Assembly: GCA_900754115.1 (NCBI GenBank)
Contig: CAAEBM010000017.1
Span: forward strand, 1 to 62,292
Origin: Bacilli bacterium
GTDB lineage: Bacteria > Bacillota_I > Bacilli_A > RFN20 > CAG-631
DNA length: 62,292 nt
Reading direction: 5' to 3'
Shown here: piece after piece, positions 9,302-18,108 of the stretch
How the letters are laid out: every line of letters begins with the position of its first letter
How positions within the stretch are numbered: the stretch's first letter is position 1
The notes under the pieces: generated by a model
What the model was told of the DNA's origin: nothing
What the model saw: the letters and a program-made list of their open reading frames with translations, nothing else
Databases searched by the model: none
Translations under genes and position numbers: made by a program

Positions 9302-9474
9302 TTGATATCTCTCCTTTTTTTGTTACAGTCATAGTATAAAGCGCAGTTATTAAATTCTTTTTTCTAAAATGTAAAAGTTTTGTAAAAGTTAAAAATTGGA
9401 ATCTTCATCTTTTTTATTTAATTTTGTCGTTTTTTATATTATAATAATAAAGTATTTGGAAGGAAGTTTGATTA

Positions 9475-10353
9475 ATGTATCATGTTATTGCAAATCCCGT
9501 CGCAGGAAGAAAAAAAGTTAATTCAACTTATCAAGAGGCTCTTAAATATTTAAAAGATAAAAATATTGAACATATTTTATATGAAACACAAGCGTATGAA
9601 GATCCTTTGCATATAGCAAAAAGAATTGATGAAACTTACCCTGATGGTGGAAAAATGATTATTATAGGGGGGGATGGGACGATTAATGAAGTCATTAATG
9701 GTCTAACGCATCTTTCAAAATGGGAAATTGGAATTATTCCAGCTGGATCAGGAAATGATATCGCTGCAAAACTAAACATTCCAATAAAAAAACCAATTGA
9801 TGCATTAAATCGAATTTTAAATGGAAATCCTTTACCGATGGACTTGATTGATGTCAATGGCATGAAATGCATTAATATTGCTGGTTCAGGAATTGATATT
9901 GATGTGTTGCTACGATTTGAAAAATATACAAAATTAAAAGGGAAATTCCGTTATTTTTGGGCATTAATTGTGACCATTTTTAAATTCAAATGGCATGAAT
10001 TTGAAATTAGTGTAGATGATGGCGATTTTTTTAAAATGTCTGGATTCATTACCGCTGCTTGTAATGGAACAAGTTATGGTGGCGGCATTAAGATATGCCC
10101 TGATTCTATTGTGGATGATGGTTATATGGATTATGTATTTGCAAAAAAAATAAAAAAAATTACAATTCCTTATTACTTGATTCAACTGATGAAGGGGAAA
10201 ATTAATCGGTATTCTTTCTATATTCATCAATTATGTAAAAAAATTGTCTATCGCAGTGATAAAGCTTTTTATCTCAATGTAGATGGAAAAATTATTCAAT
10301 CAAATTATTTTGAGTGTAAAATTATTCCAAAAGGAATAGCAGTTTATCGTTAA
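9475..10353 (+). CDS. Diacylglycerol kinase / lipid kinase (DgkB-YegS family)
   Basis: 292 residues, standard for the family. The N-terminal NPVAGRKK (about 7-14), the nucleotide-binding GGDGT (65-69) and PAGSGNDIA (89-97) are the hallmark motifs of the DAGK catalytic fold. A second beta-rich domain follows. DgkB enzymes phosphorylate diacylglycerol on the inner membrane face, returning lipid from lipoteichoic acid synthesis to phosphatidate; that role is inferred. The site AAGGAAG precedes ATG. The likely -10 TATAAT is at 9440-9445. It is followed after 32 nt by pduL, probably on the same transcript. Confidence 0.9.
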   Translation: MYHVIANPVAGRKKVNSTYQEALKYLKDKNIEHILYETQAYEDPLHIAKRIDETYPDGGKMIIIGGDGTINEVINGLTHLSKWEIGIIPAGSGNDIAAKLNIPIKKPIDALNRILNGNPLPMDLIDVNGMKCINIAGSGIDIDVLLRFEKYTKLKGKFRYFWALIVTIFKFKWHEFEISVDDGDFFKMSGFITAACNGTSYGGGIKICPDSIVDDGYMDYVFAKKIKKITIPYYLIQLMKGKINRYSFYIHQLCKKIVYRSDKAFYLNVDGKIIQSNYFECKIIPKGIAVYR

Positions 10354-10385
10354 TCAGGATTATAATAAAATGGGAGGAAAAGAAT

Positions 10386-10961
10386 ATGAGTCAAAAATTT
10401 ATTGTTGAAACATCTGCTAGACATGTACATCTAACAGAAGAACATTTTAAAATTTTGTTTGGTGAAAATGCAACGTTGACTAAAAAGAAAGATTTATCTC
10501 AACCAGGTCAATTTGCTTGTGAAGAAAGAGTAGAAGTGGTTGGTCCTAAAAAAAGTATTGCTAATGTTTCTATTTTAGGTCCTTATCGTAAAAGTACACA
10601 AGTTGAATTATCAGCAACGGATGCAAGAAGCATAGGAATTCCAATTGTCATTCGTGAATCAGGTGATTTAAGTCAAACTCCTGGTTGTAAGTTAGTCGGT
10701 CCTTGTGGTGAAATTGAACTTCAAGAAGGTGTAATTGTAGCCAAAAGACATATTCATGCAACTTGCGAAGATGCAAAACGATTAAATGTTAAAGATAAAG
10801 ATATCGTACAAGTAAAAATTGAAACAGAACAACGTTCCTTGATTTTCCAAGATGTAGTTGTTCGTGTAAGTCCTAATTTTTCTTTGGCTATGCATATTGA
10901 TACAGATGAATCCAATGCTGCTGGCTGTGGAAGAGAAGTTTTTGGAGAAATTGTTCGATAA
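10386..10961 (+). CDS. pduL: PduL-type phosphotransacylase
   Basis: 191 residues made of two related beta-barrel halves. The metal-binding histidine motifs SARHVHLT (about 11-18) and AKRHIHAT (about 118-125) are those of PduL. The enzyme interconverts acyl-CoA and acyl phosphate. There is no N-terminal encapsulation peptide and no microcompartment gene nearby, so it is probably a cytosolic acetyl-CoA phosphotransacylase. The acetate kinase at 57047-58240 would then complete ATP production from acetyl-CoA. I see no classical Pta in the window. A strong GGGAGG site precedes ATG. Confidence 0.88.
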   Translation: MSQKFIVETSARHVHLTEEHFKILFGENATLTKKKDLSQPGQFACEERVEVVGPKKSIANVSILGPYRKSTQVELSATDARSIGIPIVIRESGDLSQTPGCKLVGPCGEIELQEGVIVAKRHIHATCEDAKRLNVKDKDIVQVKIETEQRSLIFQDVVVRVSPNFSLAMHIDTDESNAAGCGREVFGEIVR

Positions 10962-10989
10962 AAAAAGATGTAGTGATTACATCTTTTTT
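10961..10989. terminator. Bidirectional terminator between pduL and the shikimate operon
   Basis: AAAAAAGATGTA (10961-10972), loop GTGAT, TACATCTTTTTT (10978-10989). It ends pduL on plus and the aro operon on minus. Confidence 0.85.
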
Positions 10990-12262
10990 ATTTTAATAAT
11001 TCGAAGCGAACGCCAATTTTTTTCATAGTTTCATAAAATGAAGGATAAGATTTTTGAATACATTGAGCATCTTCAATGATGATTGGATTTTGACAATTCA
11101 ATGCACATAAAAATAAAGCCATCAACACTCGATGGTCATGATGAGAAGATAAAGTTTGATGACAAAAATGTTCGTTTGCTGAACCATGAATGATTAAATA
11201 GTCATCTTGCCAAACAATGTCGACATTTAATTTTTGCAATTCTTCAACGATAGATTGAATTCGATTTGATTCTTTATAAATCAAACGATGAATATTTTTA
11301 ATCACAAATGTGCCTTGACAAAAAACGCCTAAAATACAAAGGGCCAATGTGATGTCAGGATAATTTGACACATCAAAAGTAAAAGAAGGAATCAAAGAGG
11401 GAAATAAAGTAATACTTTCTTTTGTTTCAATTCTTTTTACATTTAATTCTTTAAAGATATCTAAAATAATTTTATCTCCTTGAAAGGAATAAAAGTTGAT
11501 ATTGGTAAAGGTGACAGGTTGATTTAAAATTCCTAGGAGGGCTAAATAAGAAAATTGTGAAAAGTCTCCTTCTATCACTAAATCATTAGATTGATATTTT
11601 TGTTGACCAGCAATAAAAAATTTGTTTTTATCGATAATTTCAATATTGATATGAAATTGTTTTAAAAGATGAATAGTAAGTAAAATATATGGATAAGATT
11701 CAATTTTATCGGTCACTTCAAGGATTGAATTTTCTTGACATAAAGGTAAAGCAAAAAATAAACCACTAATGAATTGACTACTGATGTTTCCACAAATTGT
11801 CAAATGTCCTCCTTTTAAAGGACCATGAATACTAATATAATCTTGATGAGAGACAAACATTAAGTTCATTTTTTTAAATAAATCTTCATAAATGCTCATT
11901 GGACGGGAAAATAAAGATTTTTTTCCGATAAAAGTGCTATTTTGATTTAATAGCGAATATATCGGAATAAAAAAACGCAAAGTTGAAGCACTTTCATTAC
12001 AATTGATTTCGTGAGTCGTATTTTTAATGACTCCATCATTTTGAATAATTAAAGAATCATTTTGTTTGCTAATTATTGCTCCTAATTCTTGCGCTGCTTG
12101 AATAGTTGCTACAATATCTTCACTATATTCAATAGATGAAATTTTACTAATCCCATTTGCTAAAGATGCACAAATAATTGCCCGATGAGCGACACTTTTA
12201 GATGGAGGTAAAGGAATGGTTGGATTGGTTGAAATCGTTCCAGGATAAATTTTTACTTTCAT
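10988..12262 (-). CDS. aroA: 3-phosphoshikimate 1-carboxyvinyltransferase (EPSP synthase)
   Basis: 424 residues. It condenses shikimate-3-phosphate and PEP, the sixth shikimate step. PPSKSVAHRAIICA near residue 19 is the substrate-binding loop, NESASTLRFF (about 89-98) corresponds to the family NAGTAxR region, and SHHDHRVLMAL near the C-terminus is the conserved HDHR motif. The family's usual NCGNAGT is degenerate here (NCNESAS), so glyphosate response cannot be read from it. The ATG overlaps the DAHP synthase stop by 4 nt. It is the last gene of the operon. Confidence 0.94.
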   Translation of the reverse strand: MKVKIYPGTISTNPTIPLPPSKSVAHRAIICASLANGISKISSIEYSEDIVATIQAAQELGAIISKQNDSLIIQNDGVIKNTTHEINCNESASTLRFFIPIYSLLNQNSTFIGKKSLFSRPMSIYEDLFKKMNLMFVSHQDYISIHGPLKGGHLTICGNISSQFISGLFFALPLCQENSILEVTDKIESYPYILLTIHLLKQFHINIEIIDKNKFFIAGQQKYQSNDLVIEGDFSQFSYLALLGILNQPVTFTNINFYSFQGDKIILDIFKELNVKRIETKESITLFPSLIPSFTFDVSNYPDITLALCILGVFCQGTFVIKNIHRLIYKESNRIQSIVEELQKLNVDIVWQDDYLIIHGSANEHFCHQTLSSHHDHRVLMALFLCALNCQNPIIIEDAQCIQKSYPSFYETMKKIGVRFELLK

Positions 12263-13260
12263 AAATCTTTACCCATCACTTTTGCGATTTGTTTTGCTTT
12301 TTCCATTAATTTTTGAAAATCTTGAAGCGTTAATGCTTGTAAACCATCACTTTTTGCTACTAAGGGAGAATCGTGAACTTCCACCATAATTCCATCTGCG
12401 CCTGCAGCAATAGCTGCTAAGGCCATAGATTCAACGTATTCTCTTTTTCCAACACTATGAGAAGGGTCGACAAAAACAGGTAAATGGGTTAAATTTTTTA
12501 AAACAGGGATGGCACTTAAATCTAAAGTGGTTCTTGTGCTTTTTTCAAAAGTGCGAATTCCTCTCTCACACAAAATGACTTGTTGATTTCCACCTTTTAA
12601 AATATATTCAGCAGAAAATAATAATTCTTCAATCGTATTTCCCATTCCTCTTTTTAATAAAATAGGCTTATTGATTTTTCCTAAGGCTTTTAAAAGTTCA
12701 AAGTTTTGCATATTTCTAGCGCCTACTTGAATAATATCAACATATTTTACAAATAAATCAATTTGTTCAATACTTGTGATTTCACTAATGACAGAAAGAT
12801 TATATATTTTTTTGATTTTTGATAAAAGTTGTAATCCTTCTTGTTTTAAACCTTGAAAATCATAAGGAGAAGTGCGAGGTTTATATGCACCAGCTCTAAA
12901 AACAAAGCAGCCCAAAGATTTTATTTGTTTGGCAAGATGCGTTAATTGTTCTTCACTTTCTACACTACAAGGACCGGCAATAATTGTCAAATGTTTCGGG
13001 TCAATGGTCCATTTGTTGAAAGAGATTGTTGTAGGATGAGGATGATTTTTAAGATTCCATAAATATTTTTTTTGATTAAAAGTGATAGAAAGAACACCAT
13101 CAAAAGAATAAAGATTTTTTTCATCAAATGGAAAAGATTCTTGAATGGTTTCAATGGTAAAGCAAGTTTGATGGGAAGTAACAAAATAATCAATTTGAAA
13201 TGATTTTAAAAAGTTTTCAATGGCAGCAACTTGCTGTTTTTTTTCAATTACAATAATCAT
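12259..13260 (-). CDS. aroF: 3-deoxy-7-phosphoheptulonate synthase (type I-beta, with N-terminal regulatory domain)
   Basis: 333 residues. First committed step: PEP plus erythrose-4-phosphate. Residues 1-70 form a ferredoxin-like extension as in the Thermotoga type, where such a domain mediates feedback inhibition; regulation here is inferred. The catalytic barrel follows, with IIAGPCSVES, RAGAYKPRTSPYDFQG, LLKRGM and FVDPSHSVGKR. Its start overlaps the aroQ stop and its stop overlaps the aroA start, both as ATGA, so translation of the three genes is coupled. Confidence 0.94.
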   Translation of the reverse strand: MIIVIEKKQQVAAIENFLKSFQIDYFVTSHQTCFTIETIQESFPFDEKNLYSFDGVLSITFNQKKYLWNLKNHPHPTTISFNKWTIDPKHLTIIAGPCSVESEEQLTHLAKQIKSLGCFVFRAGAYKPRTSPYDFQGLKQEGLQLLSKIKKIYNLSVISEITSIEQIDLFVKYVDIIQVGARNMQNFELLKALGKINKPILLKRGMGNTIEELLFSAEYILKGGNQQVILCERGIRTFEKSTRTTLDLSAIPVLKNLTHLPVFVDPSHSVGKREYVESMALAAIAAGADGIMVEVHDSPLVAKSDGLQALTLQDFQKLMEKAKQIAKVMGKDL

Positions 13261-13697
13261 ACTTCTTTTTTCTCCTTTGTTTGAATATACAATAGCGCCT
13301 CTTCATAACTTAAAAATCCTTTTCCATAAAAAGAACATTCACATTGATTGCGGATAAAATTAATTTTTCGGAAATCTTCTCGATGGTCTACATCACTTAA
13401 ATGAACCTCGATAACAGGGATAAGACAACAAGCAATTGCATCTTTTAAAGCAATACTAGTGTGCGTGAATCCACCAGCGTTTAAGATGACGTAATCAAAT
13501 TTTTGAGAAGCCTTTTGTAACTGTGTAATGAGATATCCCTCATAATTGGATTGTTTAATTTTTATTTTTTGATGAAAACTTTTTCCTTTTTGTTTTAAAA
13601 AGTGACATAAGTCTCGATAAGTTTTTGTTCCATAAATAGATGGTTCTCGAAATCCAATTTGATTAATATTTGGTCCGTTTAAGATGAGTATACGCAT
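13257..13697 (-). CDS. aroQ: 3-dehydroquinate dehydratase, type II
   Basis: 146 residues, as expected for the dodecameric type II enzyme. NGPNINQIGFREPSIYG carries the catalytic Tyr region, and the lid and active-site motifs NAGGFTHTS and VEVHLSDVDHREDFR are present. It dehydrates 3-dehydroquinate to 3-dehydroshikimate. The start, with AGGAGG 6 nt before ATG, lies 35 nt inside the end of the aroE-aroK gene in another frame. Both reading frames are intact, so the overlap is genuine compaction and not a frameshift. Confidence 0.95.
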   Translation of the reverse strand: MRILILNGPNINQIGFREPSIYGTKTYRDLCHFLKQKGKSFHQKIKIKQSNYEGYLITQLQKASQKFDYVILNAGGFTHTSIALKDAIACCLIPVIEVHLSDVDHREDFRKINFIRNQCECSFYGKGFLSYEEALLYIQTKEKKEV

Positions 13698-14922
13698 GGA
13701 TGGCCTCCTGAATTTTTATAATAGCTTGATTGATAGAAAGATTGTTATCAATTTCAATATCTTTATATTTTTCATATAATTCTTTTCTTTGTTGATAAAT
13801 TTTTTTAAGATCAGCGTAGTTTTTTGCTAGCGGACGTTCTTTATTTAATTGAATGTTATCCATGCCACGATTGACATAAATTAAAACGCCATTTTTTTTA
13901 AGTGCGGAGATATTTTTTTCGTTGAGTACAATTCCTCCGCCTGTATCTATAATTTTATCATGAAATGCACTAATTGTTTGTGTCATTTTTTCTTCTAAAA
14001 GACGAAAGTGTTGTTCTCCATATAAAAGAAATATTTCTTGAATTGATTTTTGTTCTTGTTTTTCGATTTCTGAATCGATAGAAAGATAAGATTTTTTTAA
14101 TTTTTTTGTTAATATTTGGGTGAGTGTTGTTTTTCCAGCACCTGGCATACCAATAAGCACAATATTTATCATTGAACTTAATAGGTTTTCATATTCTTCT
14201 ATAATTTTTTCTTCATCCAAAGTTTTTGATTGGAATAATTGTTCGCTATAAAAAGCTTGAGCAACTAACATAATTAACCCTGAAGCAATGTTAATTTTTT
14301 TGCTTTCTGCTTGAAGAAGTAGTGAGGTTTTTAAAGGATTATAAATTAAGTCAATTACCCATTCTAATTGTGTAAAAGAAAAAAGGTCAACTAAATTTTT
14401 GTCTTCATATCCCATCATTCCATTAGGAGTAGTATTAATTAAAATTTCAAAATCTTTTACTTGATGAATTTGATCATAAGCTAGTCCATTTTTTGCATTC
14501 CTAGAAAATATGACCACATTTTTGCAGTTTCTTTTTTTGGCCACATAAGAAACGGTTTTTGCTGTTCCACCACTACCTAAAATAGCAATTTTTTTATTTT
14601 CTAAGGATATATTATAAAAATCTAATAAATATTCAAATCCTAAATAATCTGTGTTATATCCGATTAATTTTTTATCTTGATGAAGAATGGTGTTGATACA
14701 ACCAATTTCTTTTGCAATCGGATCAATTTCATCTACATGCTGTAAAGCAACTTCTTTATAAGGAATGGTTACGTTAATTCCTTGAAAATTTTTGTTTTGT
14801 AAAAATGTTAAAAAATGTTCCTTTGAAATAGACCAAAGTTCATAAGAAGGAGATGATAAATTTTTATGAATTTGTTTTGAAAAACTGAATTGAACGTTTT
14901 CACCTATTAAACCATATAACAT
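13663..14922 (-). CDS. aroEK: Fused shikimate dehydrogenase-shikimate kinase
   Basis: 419 residues. Residues 1-250 are shikimate dehydrogenase: substrate motif SFSKQIH near 13-19, catalytic Lys56 in NVTIPYK, Asp92 in NTDYLGF, and the NADP loop GSGGTAKT (116-123). Residues 251-419 are shikimate kinase: Walker A GMPGAGKT (258-265), DSEIE, DTGGGIV and the lid ERPL. The junction has Met251 but no ribosome site before it, so one bifunctional chain is expected. It carries out steps four and five of the pathway. The start lies 4 nt after aroC, with its GAGGG site inside the aroC stop region. An AroE-AroK fusion is less common than separate genes. Confidence 0.94.
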   Translation of the reverse strand: MLYGLIGENVQFSFSKQIHKNLSSPSYELWSISKEHFLTFLQNKNFQGINVTIPYKEVALQHVDEIDPIAKEIGCINTILHQDKKLIGYNTDYLGFEYLLDFYNISLENKKIAILGSGGTAKTVSYVAKKRNCKNVVIFSRNAKNGLAYDQIHQVKDFEILINTTPNGMMGYEDKNLVDLFSFTQLEWVIDLIYNPLKTSLLLQAESKKINIASGLIMLVAQAFYSEQLFQSKTLDEEKIIEEYENLLSSMINIVLIGMPGAGKTTLTQILTKKLKKSYLSIDSEIEKQEQKSIQEIFLLYGEQHFRLLEEKMTQTISAFHDKIIDTGGGIVLNEKNISALKKNGVLIYVNRGMDNIQLNKERPLAKNYADLKKIYQQRKELYEKYKDIEIDNNLSINQAIIKIQEAIHAYTHLKRTKY

Positions 14923-14926
14923 TGCT

Positions 14927-16006
14927 TTACCCTCTTTTATTTTTTTCTAAAAGTAAATCAAAAATTGCAATGGCGCTCATGGATTCTATAACTACCGCTA
15001 TGCGAGATATAATTGCTGGGTCATGCTTGCCTTGAATTGCAATTGTCGTATTTTTTTTGTTTTGTACATCAATTGTTTCTTGAGGAATACCAATAGATGG
15101 TGTAGGTTTGACAACACAATCAAACAAAATAGGCATACCATTACTGATTCCTCCATTAATTCCTCCATTATGATTGGTTTTTGTAAAAACCATCTCTTTT
15201 TTTATGCTGAAACGATCATTTACTTGACTACCAGGATACAAGGCAAAATCAAAACCTAAGCCAAAACTAATTCCTTTAATGGCAGGAATAGAAAAAATCA
15301 ATCTAGAAAGATGGCTTTCTAATGAATCAAATAAAGGTTCACCTACTCCTACAGGAACGGAATGAATAATTGTTTGAACAATTCCACCAATGGAATCTTT
15401 TTGCTTTGCAATTTCTTTGATTCTTTGGATCATTTGCTTTTTTGTTTCTAAATTAATAACAGGAAAAGATTGATTCGCTAATTCTTTTATTTGTTCTTCT
15501 AATTTTTCTTGTTTGAAAGAATCATCTTTTAAATCTTGAATTTGTAAGATATGAGAAGCAATCGTGATGTTTTGTTTTGCTAATAATTGTTTAAAAATTG
15601 CTCCTGCAATGACAAAAAGGACTGTTAATCGTCCACTGAGATGACCACTTCCACGATAGTCAAAAAAACCATTATATTTTTTGAAAGTAACATAATCGAC
15701 ATGAGAAGGTCTAATTAAAAAAGGGGGATAATCCTTTGAATCAAAGTTTTTGTTTTGAACAAGAATACAAAGTGGAGAACCCGTTGTTTTTTGATTAAAA
15801 TAACCACTGACTACTTCATAAGAATCTTTTTCTTTTCGGGGAGTAGAGATTTCATCAAGTGGCTTTCTGCGCATTAATTCATGGTCTATAAAATCAAAGT
15901 CTAATGTTGTTCCAGCTGGGATGCCTTCAATGATGATTCCCATTGTTTCTTGATGAGATTCACCAAACACAGAAAGACTGATATTGTTTTTAAAACAACT
16001 GCTCAT
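14927..16006 (-). CDS. aroC: Chorismate synthase
   Basis: About 359 residues. It converts EPSP to chorismate with reduced FMN. Motifs: FGESHQETMGIIIEGIPAG at the N-terminus (GESH), RRKPLDEISTPRKEKD, and RGSGHLSGR. The frame is open from a TTG at 16021, but the ATG at 16006 has GGAG 9 nt upstream and gives the normal family N-terminus, so I start there. It overlaps the end of aroB by 17 nt. An NADPH-dependent flavin reductase, needed to supply reduced FMN, is encoded on the other side of the divergent promoter (17437-18066), though a link is only suggestive. Confidence 0.94.
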   Translation of the reverse strand: MSSCFKNNISLSVFGESHQETMGIIIEGIPAGTTLDFDFIDHELMRRKPLDEISTPRKEKDSYEVVSGYFNQKTTGSPLCILVQNKNFDSKDYPPFLIRPSHVDYVTFKKYNGFFDYRGSGHLSGRLTVLFVIAGAIFKQLLAKQNITIASHILQIQDLKDDSFKQEKLEEQIKELANQSFPVINLETKKQMIQRIKEIAKQKDSIGGIVQTIIHSVPVGVGEPLFDSLESHLSRLIFSIPAIKGISFGLGFDFALYPGSQVNDRFSIKKEMVFTKTNHNGGINGGISNGMPILFDCVVKPTPSIGIPQETIDVQNKKNTTIAIQGKHDPAIISRIAVVIESMSAIAIFDLLLEKNKRG

Positions 16007-17012
16007 TTGTTTCATCTCCAATCTGTTTTAAAAAGTCAGAAAACGACATTTCTACTAGTTCACTTTTTCCAATTTGAATAAGTTGAGGAAGAATAAGTTT
16101 ATCTTTTTGTCTTTTTTTATCTTGAATAAAATAAGATTCTAATGACAATAAAGGAAATGGGGGTATTTTTTTTAAATTGATTTTTTTATATAATTTTATG
16201 AGTTCTTCTTTTATTTCTTTTTGTTTCGTTTCTAAAAGCATGCCATAGGCAACCGCTTCTCCATGATAAACTCGAAAATGGAAATAACTTTCAATAGCAT
16301 GTCCAACTGTATGACCAAAATTTAAAATTTGACGTGTTTTATAATCCTGTAAATCTTCTTTAACAATTTGGACTTTGTTTTTTAAGCATCGATAAATGAT
16401 AAAATCAATATTTTCTTTCACATTTTGAGTGCTGATGATATGAAACAATTCTTCATCTTGAATTAATCCCATTTTAATCGTTTCAATTAAGCCATTGTTC
16501 CATTGTCTTTTGGGCAAAGTATTTAATAAACTTGAATCAATAAGAATAAATTTAGGATGATAAAAAGTGCCAATTACATTTTTAAATGAATCGTAATTTA
16601 TTCCATTTTTACCACCAACACAACTATCGACTTGGGCAAGTAAAGTGGTAGGAATGGAAGCAAAATCAATACCTCTTTTATAAATTGAAGCTACAAATGC
16701 ACTGATATCTAAAACAACTCCTCCACCAAATCCTAAAATTAAATCATGACGGCTAAATTCGTGTTTTAATAACACTTGCAAAATCGTTTGCACTGACTGC
16801 TTATCTTTATGTTTTTCTCCCTTTTTTAAAACACACAAATAGGCACTAGGAAGGATTGTTTGAAGGTGTTTGATATAAGATTGAGGAACACCACTATCAG
16901 TAACAATAAGAATTTTAGAATAGTAACTACAATATTGATTCACTTTATCTAAAATTCCTTTTTGAATGATTATGGGATAGGAGTTTTTATAAAAATTAAC
17001 AATAAATTTCAT
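15990..17012 (-). CDS. aroB: 3-dehydroquinate synthase
   Basis: 340 residues, first gene of the aro operon. It closes the carbon ring from DAHP using NAD and a divalent metal. Motifs: GFGGGVVLDISAFVAS, the substrate-binding PTTLLAQVDSCVGGKNGIN, and the metal-binding region NFGHTVGHAIES. The family's GDLAGF segment reads LDISAF, a mild variation. The ATG follows an AAAAGAGG-type site. Confidence 0.94.
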   Translation of the reverse strand: MKFIVNFYKNSYPIIIQKGILDKVNQYCSYYSKILIVTDSGVPQSYIKHLQTILPSAYLCVLKKGEKHKDKQSVQTILQVLLKHEFSRHDLILGFGGGVVLDISAFVASIYKRGIDFASIPTTLLAQVDSCVGGKNGINYDSFKNVIGTFYHPKFILIDSSLLNTLPKRQWNNGLIETIKMGLIQDEELFHIISTQNVKENIDFIIYRCLKNKVQIVKEDLQDYKTRQILNFGHTVGHAIESYFHFRVYHGEAVAYGMLLETKQKEIKEELIKLYKKINLKKIPPFPLLSLESYFIQDKKRQKDKLILPQLIQIGKSELVEMSFSDFLKQIGDETNEQLF

Positions 17013-17039
17013 TTAATTTCCTCTTTTCCTTTTAATTTT

Positions 17040-17048
17040 ATTATATCA
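17040..17048 (-). promoter_or_regulatory. Extended -10 promoter of the shikimate operon
   Basis: TGATATAAT on the minus strand (TATAAT at 17040-17045), 28 nt before the aroB ATG. The -35 is weak; the TGn extension probably compensates. No riboswitch or T-box is visible in the short leader. Confidence 0.6.
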
Positions 17049-17096
17049 TGTATGCGATGACCTTTCATATAGATTATTTTAAAATTGAAGAAGTTT

Positions 17097-17105
17097 TGGT
17101 ATAAT
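17097..17105 (+). promoter_or_regulatory. Extended -10 promoter of the chorismate mutase gene
   Basis: TGGTATAAT (TATAAT at 17100-17105), about 60 nt upstream of the ATG at 17167. It is divergent from the aro operon promoter, with the two -10 boxes about 55 bp apart, so common control is possible. Confidence 0.55.
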
Positions 17106-17166
17106 AATTAAAAATATGGTAAAAATAAGAGTTTTTAAATTTTAATTGAAATGAGGGATAAAGCAT

Positions 17167-17433
17167 ATGGAAGAATTAAAACAATTACGACAAGACATTC
17201 AAAAAATTGATGAACAAATGCAAGATTTGTTTGTAAAAAGAATGGAATGTGTTTTAAAAATAAAAGAAATTAAATTAAAAAATCATCTTCCTATTACTCA
17301 GTCTGAAATTGAAAAACAAAAAAAAGAAAGGTTACTTCAATGTTTAAAAAACAAAAATATTGAAAAAGAATATCTTGATTTCTTCGATAAAATTTTAGAT
17401 TTATCTAAACAAATACAAAACAAAGGAGATTAA
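17167..17433 (+). CDS. Chorismate mutase-like protein (AroQ class)
   Basis: 88 residues, helical, with the class signature LRQDIQKIDEQMQDLFVKRM. It would convert chorismate to prephenate. By position, Arg8, Arg25 and Lys36 match the E. coli catalytic Arg11, Arg28 and Lys39, and Glu49 matches Glu52. However, Asp48 is replaced by Gln45 and Arg51 by Ile48, so activity may be altered. It is divergent from the aro operon and 3 nt before an FMN reductase. No prephenate dehydratase or dehydrogenase is in the window. The start follows GAGGG. Confidence 0.8.
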   Translation: MEELKQLRQDIQKIDEQMQDLFVKRMECVLKIKEIKLKNHLPITQSEIEKQKKERLLQCLKNKNIEKEYLDFFDKILDLSKQIQNKGD

Positions 17434-17436
17434 AAT

Positions 17437-18066
17437 ATGAGTAAAGTTTTATTAATTAATGGTAGTCCAAATGAAAAAGGTTGTACTTATACGGCTTTAA
17501 AAGAAATGATTAAAATTTTTGAAAAAAATGAGGTAGAAAGTGAATTACTATACCTTGGTAAAAAACCAATTGCTGGATGCATTGCTTGTGGTAAATGCTA
17601 TCAATCAAAACGATGTGTATTTGATGATAAAGTGAACCAAGTCTTAGAGCATTTAGATGAATATCAAGCAATAGTTATTGGTTCCCCTGTCTATTATGCA
17701 GGACCAGCAGGGCAATTATGTGCATTTTTAGATCGTTTATTTTATTGTGCTGGAAAACGAATGAAAGGAAAACTTGCAGCATCTGTTGTGTCTTGTAGAA
17801 GAGGTGGAGCAAGTGCCGCTTTTGACCGATTAAATAAATATTTTGGAATTAGTAATATGCACATTATTGGATCTCAATATTGGAATCAAGTGCATGGCAA
17901 TCGACCTGAAGAAGTTCTTTTAGATAAAGAAGGCTTACAAACTATGAGGACGTTAGCATTAAATTTTGTATGGATGTTAAAAAATGTGGAAATGGGAAAG
18001 CAAAATCAAGTAGATTTTCCACAATATGAAGAAAAAATTCGAACAAATTTTATTCAAGAAAAATAA
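17437..18066 (+). CDS. NADPH-dependent FMN reductase-like flavoprotein
   Basis: 209 residues, flavodoxin-like fold. The FMN phosphate loop INGSPNEKGCT is at about 7-17, and SPVYYAGPAGQLCAFLDR (about 90-107) is typical of the NAD(P)H-dependent oxidoreductase family. Cysteines 48, 51, 54 and 60 (GCIACGKC and RC) form a ferredoxin-like cluster as in iron-sulfur flavoproteins, so an Fe-S centre is possible. Its strong GGAG site lies at the end of the chorismate mutase gene. It could provide reduced FMN to chorismate synthase, but that is only inferred from position. Confidence 0.82.
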   Translation: MSKVLLINGSPNEKGCTYTALKEMIKIFEKNEVESELLYLGKKPIAGCIACGKCYQSKRCVFDDKVNQVLEHLDEYQAIVIGSPVYYAGPAGQLCAFLDRLFYCAGKRMKGKLAASVVSCRRGGASAAFDRLNKYFGISNMHIIGSQYWNQVHGNRPEEVLLDKEGLQTMRTLALNFVWMLKNVEMGKQNQVDFPQYEEKIRTNFIQEK

Positions 18067-18092
18067 AAAAGTGAGAATTTTCTCACTTTTTT
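18065..18092. terminator. Bidirectional terminator
   Basis: AAAAAAGTGAGAA and TTCTCACTTTTTT arms with a 2-nt loop between flavoprotein (+) and thioredoxin (-) genes. Confidence 0.8.
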
Positions 18093-18108
18093 ATAATATA
18101 AGAAAGAG

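Noticed and set aside
13663..13697. A 35-nt overlap between aroE-aroK and aroQ could look like a frameshift.
   Set aside because: Both reading frames are intact with complete family motifs and aroQ has its own AGGAGG site.
14172..14922. Shikimate kinase as a separate protein starting at Met251.
   Set aside because: There is no ribosome site before that Met and the two domains are in one frame.
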